Assembly (NCBI GenBank): GCA_036245525.1 | Contig: BTPG01000005.1 | Coordinates: forward strand, 183,512,691-183,576,690 | DNA from: Semisulcospira habei | Taxonomy: Eukaryota; Mollusca; Gastropoda; Semisulcospiridae | Direction: 5' to 3' | Length of the DNA: 64,000 bases | In this document: in pieces, positions 36,801 through 49,100 of the stretch | Numbering within the stretch: the stretch's first letter is position 1 | Layout of the letters: the number at the start of each line of letters is the position of its first letter | Translations under genes and position numbers: made by a program | Notes under the pieces: generated by a model | What the model saw: the letters and a program-made list of their open reading frames with translations, nothing else | Database searches by the model: none | What the model was told of the DNA's origin: nothing

Positions 36801-39800
36801 AATCTTGTATTGGATGCGTTGGGGGATGGGAAGCCAGTGAAGGAGTTGGAGCAGGGGAGTGATGTGGTCGGATTTTTTCTTTAGCGCTGGCAGAATTGTA
36901 CACATACCAAGGGGAATTACTCAGCGCTGGACAGACAAACAGTTAGATCCCCTGCCCCCCCCCCCCCCCCCCCCCCCCCACCTATCAGGCACCCAATCGC
37001 CAGCCCACAAAGAAATACGCAGGTATAGAACAAGATGATCATCTGCATCATGTTCTATACCTGCGTATTTCTCTGTGGGCTGGCAACTAGATGATCGTCT
37101 TGTTCTATACCTGCGTATTTTTCTGTGGGCTGGCGATTGGGTGCCCGATAGGCGGGGGCAGGGGATCAATTTGTCTGTCCAGCGCTGAGTAATTCCCCTC
37201 GGTATGTGTATAATGAAATGGCACATAGGTACCACTACCAGTGCATGCACACCCACAGTCCATCCACGCCAGCAAGAGTACACTCGACAGTTGCAATTAA
37301 CCAGTATCATTCGGAATACACCCTACAGGACAGGAGTTGCTGGAGGTCTCTCGTCGACGGCCTATACCCGGGTAGGGGTGACAGGCGTAAGTAAGTAAGT
37401 AAGTATTCGGAATACACCAGTGCTTGAAATAAGTTTGACTAAAATAGTTCAAGGGTAGTGCCAGAATAGTGGGTAGTGCCTGCGCATTGAGTTATATTAT
37501 AAATATGAGAAATGCGTCATATAAATACTATGTATTATTATTATTATTATTAGAATAGCTTGATGCCTTTAGGCGCCAAGCAATTATGGCACCTCCCTTG
37601 AACTAAAGACATTGGTCTATATCCTTATCAGTGAAGTACCATAATGTAGCTTGCGTATGGCAGTGTACACATTTTGAAGCTTTAAGCCTCAGTATGATAT
37701 GGGTTAAAAGGAAAAAGAACCAGGTCCCACACAATCAAGAGCAAAGCAACGAAGCAAGCACAACCCAAAGCCAAGCTGAAAGCCCTCCAATAACCTGATG
37801 TGATAACAGCACAACATTCCGCATCTATGATTCGCTCCGCCAATGATTCGGACGAAAACCCAGCAAACTAGGAACAAAAAACAACAAACATGGATCACTA
37901 CACATTAACACATTCGAGATGTGCCGCCTCCGGATATGTGGCGCAAGCCGCGTATCCGGAGGCGGCACGTCTCGAATGAGTTAAAAAAGTAAATATTTAA
38001 AAATTTCGCTGCAAGAAAAAATGGTCACATGGGACAAATACAACACACATGGATCACTACAAATTAACGCATTCAAGATGTACCGCCTCCGGCGCAAGAC
38101 GCGTATCCGGAGGCGGGACGTCTCGAATGAGTTAAAGAAGTAAATATTTAAAAGTTTTGCTGCAAGGAAAAATGGTCACATGGGACAAAAACCAACACAC
38201 ATGGCTCACTAGAAATTAAAAAGGAGTAAATATTTAGAAAATGAATTGCTCCTGCAAAAAAGTGTAACAGCTGACTAAGTAATAATATTCATGTAAAATG
38301 AGACATATTTATACAAGAAACAAGTTTTCAACACAAAACACATAGTAGTCAATATGGATATGACTGCAAATTGGATGTTCTACATAGCGTTTGATTTGGC
38401 ACACACAATGAAGGATTAGTGTCTGACTTTGCAAATACAAAAGGGAATAAAATAAATGCAAACATTGAACCAAATTGTGGGCTGGTTTGTGATTTTGGAC
38501 CTTAAGGTCCAAAAATCACAAACCAGGCCACATTTCCAGTGACAGGCATCATGGCAGTACATGTACTAGTAATAGTACTTAAACAGCATACACACGATTA
38601 TGAACGCGTCATGCATCAAAGTGTTATGTCATATGGGCTGAACATGCAGCGATATATTTTGATAAAAAAGTATTACAAATACAATTGCAATCACACGTAC
38701 AAAAAATGGTCTAAACTACAAAAAACAAAATGAATCAACAATTTCTACACTGGTAACGACTACTGAAACTGCAGGAAGTCCCTAGACCTAGATCTAAACG
38801 CTAAATGCTACATGACCCCTTCTTAAAGTAACAAAATCTGCTGGGGTGGCCTCAACAGAGACAGGTAACAAAAATATTATACACTGTGAACTTGCCCCTA
38901 AGACATCTAAAGACAAAACAGGCCAAAAGCCTAAGGATGTCTTTTAACTCCCTTGTGCATAAAGCCACAGGTGCTGCTGTTTCCACTACCTGTGGCTGCA
39001 CTTACAAAAGGGTTATCAAGAAATACTGACAAGTCCAACAAAGGTTAACCCTCATCATTCGGAATACACCAGTCTGTGAAACAAGTTTGACTAAAACAGT
39101 TCAAGGGTGGTGCCAGAATAGCTTGGCGCCTAGAGGTGCCAAGCTATTCTGGCACCACCATTGAACTAAAGCCATCGGTCTATATCCTTACCTGTAAGAT
39201 CTATAATGTAGCTTGCATCAGTGTACAAATTTGAAGCGTTTAGCCTCAGTATGATATGGGTTAATACAGAACAATACAGAGATTCACTACAAAGTAATAA
39301 AGCGACCAGGCATGGTGAAAATGAGTAACATTGATCTTTCACAGCTACTGGCCATTTATTCACGGATCAATGCCTTCTGTGGGCCAGTCAAGTTTGGTCA
39401 ATATCACAAGGACGGTGTCTGGTGCTGGTCGATTGTTAACCGTTTCCTGCAAGATAATCCTGGGTCTAGCACGAAATAGTTGTTCATGAACACAAGACAT
39501 CTGCCCGAGACACAGATCTTCGTACGTCCCCCACAACCTGTCTCCTGTGTAGTTCATGTACAATCTAGGTGTGACCGAGGCTGAGGGACAATCAGGGGCT
39601 TTGTTCCTGCTTATAGTTGCCCATTTCCTGCATGCTAATCTACAAGAGGCATAGATCCTGATGAGCCCCCGCATTTGCGAGGGCTCATGAGGATCTATGC
39701 CTCTTGCATAAATCATTTAGATCGTTGCTTTGAAAAAAAAAACAAAGACAGATCCTAATGAGCCCCTGCAGGATGAGGGGGGGGGGTTCGTGCATATCCC

Positions 39801-42800
39801 ATTTACAAGGTATTTCATTTTCTTCAAGCTGGTGGGCAATCACAAATGATCGATTGTTTTGTTTGTAAAGGCTGTGCAAGCAGCAAAAACTGTATCACAG
39901 CTGGGCAGGCACAGGGTTTTTTACCGTGGAACTGGACGTCGGGTAAATTGTTCCAACTGGTAACTGCCAATGGAATGGCCGATTCATCACGGCATGTGGC
40001 ATCACACGGAAAACAAGGCAGGCTATGAGGTTTCTCACAAACTCTGCTGCACCACTTGGGTACAGCCGCGCCATGGGGCAAATAAATCTCTTACAATGCC
40101 TGCAGGAAATAGCTCGCTTATTCTTTTCCTAACCAAAAAGTTGTAACACGTATGGTTATCAAAACATGCACAGAAAAATTCTGTTTAAAAAAAAAAAAGT
40201 TGACTTTCAGTTTACGCCTAAGAATACACAAGAGAGTATCTGCAAAATTGTCATAGTATGTAAAATTACACTTCTTATAACCTAGCACTTGCAACTTTTT
40301 TAAATTCACAAAATATTGAATGTTCAGCCCAAAGCAAATTAGTAGACACATGCCCAGGCTTTCAGTGGATTAGTTTGAGTAGTAAGGCTGAGTTTGCATA
40401 CCTCGCCCTGTGCCTAGGTGATATGCACCAGTGGCGCCATTGTTGCTATTTTCGTACCTGACCGGTCACCGGTCGCTCGGGCCGGTCCTGTGCACCAGAT
40501 TAATTTAGAGTGTGTGCCCTCTGCACTTAAAATGACTGTGCACCAGACTGATTTAGAGCGTGTGCTCTTTGCACTTGTAATGAGCAATCTCGGAGAAAGA
40601 ATCACGTGACGTTTGATTGCTGCAAAATAATATGAATAAACCCTTCCCCATATGCAATCCAGTGCGGCAAAATTGCATGCTTATGCTAGCACCACGAAAC
40701 ATTACACGATTTGGCAGATTTAAAAAATAGCTTTTTCCTCAATGGTGGTGATTTTACGACATCTGAGTCGCTTTGCGGTGACCCAGAGTCACCTCAACGA
40801 GGTCCTTCCTCCACAAACCCCTTCCCTTTCGAAGCACGTCTGCTGCTTTCACAGCATAAATCTTCTCAAAATACAAGATACATAACCTGTCTCCTCCATC
40901 TCTACACAAAACTGGTATGCAAGATAAGGTACGCTAAAATCAGAAATGAACTTTTTTTCGGCTGCGATCACAATCTTTTGCGGGAACATACGAGACCCTG
41001 CCACAAGTGAAGAAGCCTACCTGCGCATGCAGTTCTGGTGCACAGGACCAGTCCAAGCAACAGGACAGATGAGAAAATCGCCTTAATGGCACCACTGGTG
41101 CGTTTAACCTAGGTACAGGGCGGCAGTAGTAAGTGATCAATAAATGATTAACAAATGGAGAATTCTCGACATCCCACTTTGCAACACAACCAAGAACCAC
41201 CAAACCAACCATGCATAAAGTGCAAAATTGACTACTCCTAAATCAGAAGTAGGTCACATAATGCAGGATGTTCACACATTTAACGGATTCTGCCAGCCCA
41301 CTCTGTCTGCAAGAGGCATACATTCTCACGAGCCCCTGCAGCCGCAGTACTGAACTGGTGCAGCCGCAATACTGAACTGGTGCAGCCGCAGCACTGAACT
41401 GGTGCAGCCGCAGTACTGAATTGGTGCAGCCGCAGTACTGAACTGGTGCAGCCGCAGGGGCTCATGAGAATGCATGCCTCTTGTGTGCAAGAAGTGGTGT
41501 CATCGACATCCCTGGCTTCACATACTCTAACATAATATCCATCTAGGGTTAACCCCTTCCCTGCCACTGTACGTACATTTTTGGTTTCTGAAATCTTGGT
41601 TCATTCAACGACCAAAAGCCACAACCGTCCAAGAAACAAAGATACAGATTGGTCTCAGCAAGACGCATAGATCATTACGAGGCCCTGCTGTCGCGGGGGC
41701 GCCTGAGGATCTATGTCTCTTGCAGCTGGATCATGTTCTTGGCAGTGAAGGGGTTCATTGAATTATTGTCAGGAGGACACCGCATGCAGCAGTGATCAGG
41801 GAGATCAAGCAAGATACCCCTTGCCTATTGCCTGCAGTGCCCTTGCTTTGAAGAGTCACCCCCTCCTGTCGGTGACCTGATTCTGATTTAGGAAGGGCAT
41901 CTATTGCGGGTAAGACCAACAGCAAAGTGCCGAGGGCACGAAACTACCATACCAACCACCGTCAGGGTTTCAAACCTGCTAAAATCAGAAAGCGCGTCTC
42001 TCCATCAACGAGACGCTCGGCCAAAGAGGTGTCAGAGAAACCCGCAAACTGTGAGACGAATGGACAAATGCAGCACCAAAAACGTTAACTCTTAACTCTT
42101 TCAGCCCGGACACACCACAGCAAGACATGGACTGAGCATGATAGTTCAAGGGTGGTGCCAGAATAGCTTGGCGCCCATAGGTGCCAAGCTATTCTGGCAC
42201 CAGCCTTGAACTATCATGCTAGATCTGTCTCTAGGATTGTAATACAGTCCTTTAGAGGGCTACTTCCAAATTTGGGGATTTCGGTCCTCAGGCTGAATGT
42301 ATTAATATGAATTATGATGTATCTGCATTTCATTGACCATGTACAAATGAAACCATGTAAAACAAATCCCATTCACACGTATTTGATTTCTTTATTGGTG
42401 ACTGGATTGGTGCCTGATATTGTCCAAAAGCTGAAGCAGAACCCACATGATGTTGTGTGGGTTTGCACTACTAAATTTCTAACATTTTGTCCTGTCTGAC
42501 CAAAACGAATACTCCAAGATTCATGATGGGATTTTTTTCTCTCTCAAATAAACAGGATTAGAATGTTACTTACAGCGTTCAAATTATTGGTTATAGGCTT
42601 CATACAAAAGAATGTACCAATATGCTAGAATATTGAATAGCACCAATATAGCCATACGAGTACAAACTTACAAAGTGACTGTTTTGATATTAAAAAATAA
42701 AAAATCTCCACTAACTCACTGGCTGCTGGTAGCACTTTTTGTTGCATGGATTCCTGCAGAAACCATCACAACAAAAAACGCTACCGACAACCAAAGGGTT

Positions 42801-43143
42801 AATGCCCTCTCCCCAGTGAACAGAAGGTCCTCAAGCCAATGATGGCTGTATTCAGCCTGCGCCTGGCCCAAGTCAGCCTGAGGACAATTTGCTTACCGAG
42901 TTGCTGCTCCACTGGTACTACTAGTGAGTAACTACATCTGGTTCATAAACAGCACTAGCAGAATGCACAAAATGTTATTTGTTACTGTTATAGCAGATGT
43001 TTAGTAGAATGGAATCAATCTCTCTTATCTTTCTCTCACAAAGACAGACTGATACTGTCAGAAAGCTGAAGCAGAACCCACATGATGTTGTGTGGGTTTG
43101 CACTGCTAAATTGACAGACTAACAAATCTAGACAAACAAGACT

Positions 43144-43181
<38 letters not shown>

Positions 43182-46100
43182 AGCACAATGCAAACAAATG
43201 CAATCAAATCAGCATAATGAAACTAATTCTAACAAAATGAAAAAGGAACCAGAAATAACCATGTGGCTGTAAGCAGCACTTTTTGTAGCGATGATCCCTT
43301 TAGGAATCATCTCGACACAAAGCGCTACTGACAGTGATAGGGTTGATTCTAACAGAATCCAGTACTGGAGGATGAATTTAACCTGAAAATAGTTAACTCA
43401 TTCTGCCCGCGACACACCACAGCAAACATGGCTCGAACATGATAGTTCAAGGGTGGTGTCAGAATAGCTTGGCGCCTCTAGGTGCCAAGCTATTCTGCCA
43501 CCACCCTTGAACTAACATGGTCGATCTGTCTCCTGAATTGTAATGCAGTCCTCAGAGGATAACTCCAAAATGTGGGTATTTTGTACTTCAGGTACAATGA
43601 GTTAAAATAAATTATCTCCTGACATTTGATCACCAGTACAACTTAAATAGAAATTAACGAAATACGAAACTGCAATTACAGGCACTGACACATTCCATAC
43701 AAAGGGCCACAACAACAATACCCGCAAATTATTATTTTGTGAACATCGGTATGTGATTTTGCGTCTAACAGTTTTAAAACCATGAGGTCTCAAATCATAG
43801 ACCAGAACACATTTAACAATATAAGTTATTGGTCGCAGTGGTTTGCCACATGGACCCTTGTAGGCCTGAGGGAGGTCAAAAGAACCGTTGTACCCCGAAG
43901 GCCTGGCGACCTCCCGAAGACCTATAAGGGTCCGTGCAGCAAGCCCCTGCTACCAATAACGTATTTGTTTCATTCCTCCACTATTTTCGTAAAAGAAATC
44001 AAAAAGACATCTTCCGACCTGGATCACGCCAGACATGACTGTCGTTATATATTAAAAATATTTCATGACGTTGCTGTCTCCAGTACTGAGTGTGCTTGTT
44101 GTTTCGAACAACGTTAAGTAACTTTTTACTTTAGAACGTTTTGGTGATTTTTTATAGAACAAAACTCGCATCCAAGATGCGTCACAAAGAGGGCTACAAG
44201 AAGTCCGCCATTTGTCGCTACAAGGGTTTTTGTATCACGGTCACATGGTACAGTTTGCGCTAAAGAGACTGGTCATGTGACATAGGGATGAAAACAAAAG
44301 TTTTTATAACACAAACACGGTTCTGTGGGAGCAAATTCACAAATTCAAAAGCATGCAGTGACACTGTGCCTGAACAGTAACTGAAATGGCAAAACTGCTT
44401 AAATCCCTTTTGTAGATTATGTAACCACCGGTACTGTTTTGCTACTGGGACCGGTTGCTTGAGTGAGCTTAGTCCTGCACCAGCCACTAAGCAAGGTGCT
44501 CTGCTTTAGCGGAGCACCTTGCTTAGTGGCTGGCGCAGGAGTAAGCTCATCTATGCAATTGCCCCCTGGCGGCTGTTTACACAAGGTGTTAAAAAAAAAA
44601 GGCAAATGATATTTGCCCGCCTTGTGGAAGCAGCCCTGCTACTGCTAACAGTACTGATGGCTGCACGCACAGGAGGGCTACAAAAATGTTTCTAACGGTG
44701 TGAAAAGTCGCTCACCACTATGGAATGTATGGCTCCGATGCGAGCGCATGCCAACATGCTCACGGTCAGCTCAACAATCATGGGCATGTAGATGGCCACT
44801 CGGTCTCCCACTCCAACACCTGCATAACAACGTTTGTGAAGTTAGCACAACACCAGTAAACAACCTCCCACACACTGATACCTGCAGGACAAAGTGTGTA
44901 AAGTATTTAGCACAACACCAGTAAACAACCTCCCCCACACACAATTCAATAAATGTCTGTCAAGGTATTTAGCACTCTAGCATAAGTTTACAAATTGGCT
45001 TTCGGGAGCCCGTTTTGTCGCTTTAACTCCTGCAAGAATCATCACGACAAAAAGCACCACTGACATCAAAGGGTTAACATAAGCTCAATTGTATGTGCAA
45101 CCACAGGTACCATAAACAGAACTGGTGGCTGCATTGGGGAGGGGGGCAGGGGCAGGGGGTGGGGGGCGGCAATCTCACACACTCATGATAGTTTGCAAAT
45201 CTTGAGAAAATACAGAAAGGCAGGCTAAGGTCCAGGAATCACCAAGTTGCCAGTTTGGAGCTGAAAATATTATTTTTTTGGGGAAAAGTTTTCAATTATT
45301 TTTTTTGTGGGTTCTCCTGGAAGCTACTCTTAAAATATATTGTGCTACAAATGCTGTATCACAAAAGAGGGTTTAATTTTGAAAACATGATACACAAGAA
45401 TATGAATTCAAGGATTTAAACCATTCCATCAATTTCAGTTTCACCCATGTAAAACAATATATACAGGTGTTCAGGTTCTGTATTATAAGATCAGAAAAGT
45501 AGGACAACTATGATCACTACTACAGGTAATTTCTGTCAGGTCTCTAGCAGGACAGGCCACTGACCTTATCAGAGTTCAAAGCCCTGCCACCATTTCAGTA
45601 CACAAACCAAGAGGAATCACTCAGCGCCGGACAGACAGTTAGAAAGACATGGGTTATATAAGAGACCTGATGCATCTTTTTTTAAATGCAAATGATCGTC
45701 TTATTCTATACCTGCGTATTTCTCTGTGGGCTGGCGATTGGGTGCCTGATAGGCGGGGGCAGGGGATCTAACTGTTTGTCTGTCCGGCGCTGAGTGATTC
45801 CTCTTGGTTTGTGTACAATTCTGCCAGCGCTAGCCTTATCTGGTTTGGGCGCACCATTTCAGTGTATCAAGGATCATTACCATGTTCCAGATAGCAGACA
45901 GTTTACAAAGTATACATCACTTTGTCACAAGTTCTCTCAACCCAGACAATGCCCATCCACCAGTTCTGAACTGGCTGAAATTGAGAGAGAGCTGAAATTT
46001 GATTGAGAGATAGAGAGAGAGAGCTTGTGTGCATGTCTGAGAGAAAAGGGTGGGGTGGGGGATTGAGACAGAGAGAGAGAGAGGGGGGGGGGGGGGAGGG

Positions 46101-49100
46101 TGCGGTTTTAGAGAGAAAAAAACTGAAAAGAGTTCCATCAGGCAAGGAGTATGTTTGTTTTCATATCTCTGTGCAAACAAAGTTATTTGTCCAAGAAGAG
46201 GGTTGCCTTTCAAGCAGCCTGGTAATTTCCTCAGCATACAGCCACATGGCCTTTCTCTCAATGCAACCCTCCAAAAGCAAATGCCTTTCCACAGGAACAA
46301 GATCATTGAAGATGTGAACTGCAAGAGGTATAGATTGTGGGGGCTCATGAGGATCTATGCCTCTTGTTCAGAGGGATCAGGCTCCAAGATTTATATTCCT
46401 CAAAGAAAAAAAGCGAGTGATTTCTGCATGAATGTGGTTAAGCATGGTACTGACAGACATAAAAAAACATGAATTCATTATCATGCACCCCTGCAATTGC
46501 TGGGTGGTGGTGGGGGGAGGGGTGTTTGGGGCTTATGAGAATCTATGCCTGTTGTTACAATGTTAGTAAGGGACAGTCCCATAAGTGTTTCTTGCAACAA
46601 CAAAAACATCGCTATTTGCCCAAATGTCTTATGTTCAAGTAATGTGCTGACAGACCTAAACTCTTGAGAACGTTGCTGAACTTGCACACTTGCTCCAGAA
46701 GTTCCGAGTATGTTATCTTGCCCTGATCATCCGGATCATTTCCTTCCCTAAAATTACAAAAAGCAAGAATTATTCATATACATCAGTAGAAAAAGTGCTG
46801 ATAATTTCTGTCTGACATTTCTGGTATACACATTTAATGCCCCCCCCCCCCCCCCCACAAAACAAACAAACAAAAAAAAAAACAACAAAAAAACCCAACA
46901 AAAACAACAAACATACAAACAAAAAAACACAAGCGAAAATCAGCGTTGTCCTATTTACATCAAGGATGACAAAAAACATAAACAAATATTATCAAGAGCA
47001 CAAAAGAGTTCTCAAGAAACAAAATAAAAGCTTCAGTGTGAAAAATGTTCTGAAGTTTGATAATGAAGCATTAACCCTCATAAAATGAATTTTACTATGA
47101 TATCTCAAGGGTGGTGTCAAGCTAACCTGGCACATCATTGAACTAACTCACTCAGCCCGACGGCCATATTTCCCAAATTTTGAAGTGGTCATCTAATGAC
47201 TATGCACCAGTTGCAGGAGATGGATCGACCATGATAATTCAAGGGTAGTGTCAGATTAGCTTGGCGCCGACAGGCACCAAGCTAATCTGGCACTACCCTT
47301 GAATTATCATGGTCATCAACCCATCTCCTGCTGAAGGGCGTCAGGGCTGAATGGGTTAAATGAATAATCTCTCTCCTATTCCTAATCTGTAACGTGGCCT
47401 TCATAGGACAATATACATTATATTTGAACCATTTGAATATTTGGGGGCTGTCAGTAGCGGTTCTTGTCACAATAAACGCTATGGCCAGCCAAAGGGTTAA
47501 GATTTGCTTGTTTTGTTCTCTTTCGCCTCCTCCTCCTCCCCCCCCCCCCCCCCCCTCCCCCCTACAGGTGTTTGGAGCACCCACGACAGGTTGCGATGTC
47601 AAAATTATCTAGACTTCTCTCTTGCAAAAACAATCACGCCTTCTGACCCCAACCCGAAACATTTTACACCATTCACGACGTGCATGTATCACTATCTGAT
47701 AGTGATACAGACCAGCCGATAAAGTCACGTTGACCTAACTAGTATATTACAGTACTTTTGTCATCTGATATCAGGTGGAAAAATATTAAGTATAAGTAAG
47801 ACGACGAATCATCAAAAAGTCATGATGACAAACTGTGAACTTGTACTGTTCGTACAGGTGTAAATATGAAAGCCTCAAAAGTTGGAACTTCAGTATTTCT
47901 GGGTCACAGACCAAGATAGGGGTACACCCGCCCCCCGCACCCCCCCCCCCCCCCCCAATCAATTTGACAAAAGAAAAAAATCTCTATTTGCAACCTATTT
48001 CCTGATCTCCTTTGACCCTTGACCTTTCTGAGGGGTCATTCAAATTAGTAATAGTATACATGTATAGAAAGGTCTCAACATCAGGGACATGTATCTCTGT
48101 ATCAAGTTTGGGTTGTAAATAGAACTTAAAAAAAAAAAAAAAAGTTTGTCAAAATATATCTATTTTTTACCTATTTCCTGATCTCTTGTGACCCTTGACC
48201 TTTCTCCAAGCAGTCATTCAACTTTATATAGAAAGGTCTTACCATCCACTATTTTTGTACCAAGTTTGGATTTGAAGTTCTGAACAGTATTTGAAAATGT
48301 TTTGTTTGGTCAAAATATGACTACTTTAGAGACCTATTTTCTGATCCCCTGTGACCTTGATTTTCCAGTTAGGTCACTGAAATTGGCATGTTAAGAAAGG
48401 TCTTGCCACAAAGTATCCTTGAGCCAAGTTTAAAGACCGTGGCTTGAATAGTCTCTGAGAAAATGCCAACGTTAAAGTTCACCGCAAATGACAGAATGGA
48501 CGTCGGCCGATGACCAGTGGCCCATGACAATTGACAAAGACTCACTTTTGCTATCACATATGAACCAGAAAGTTGGAGTAAATGATACTTTTACAGGCCC
48601 AATTAAAATGTTTGCCAGCTTTTTTGTTTACTTGTGTTCTCAGGTACAGCAGAACCTATTCTGAGTGACCAACACACAGAAAAAAGATGAAAAAGGTAAG
48701 TAAATCACAAGCCTGACTGATAAAAATTAAAATGCTCCCATGATTTTTTTCCCCATGTTTTATTTGATTGACCACTTTGAACCCTTTTCATCTTGATACA
48801 CTAATGCTTGAAATTAATTTGACTATGAATATGATAGGTCAAGGGGGGTGCCAGAATAGCTTGGCGCCTCAGGCACCAAGCTATTCTGGCACCACCCTTG
48901 AACTAAAATGGTTGATCTGTCTCCTAATCCGTAATGTAGCCTTCCTAGGATGAGGCAAAGTTTGAAAAATCAGCCACTGGGTGTAATGGGTTAATTATGA
49001 GATCACCTGTCATTAACGGCCACATTTAGGTGGTTACAGACACCTAAATGATGGTCTTTAATGACTAGAGAAAATTTCTGCCCTTATCTTCAGGCAGCAT

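Larger units (their letters stand above)
37297..37707. repeat. Family A MITE with two LINE-tail insertions
   Basis: TTAACCAGTATCATTCGGAA to GTATGATATGGGTTAA. Without the two insertions (37323-37404, 37470-37551) it matches the copy at 28145-28367. Confidence 0.88.
37888..38240. repeat. Tandem array containing family H hairpins
   Basis: Unit of about 157 bp: CATGGATCACTACA, the family H element, then GTAAATATTTAAAAATTT and GGTCACATGGGACAAA. Two full units (~37888-38048 and ~38049-38205) and a partial third are present. Confidence 0.88.

Noticed and set aside
43782..44117. 111-codon plus-strand ORF
   Set aside because: Most of it is the imperfect foldback at 43826-43975; no domain similarity.
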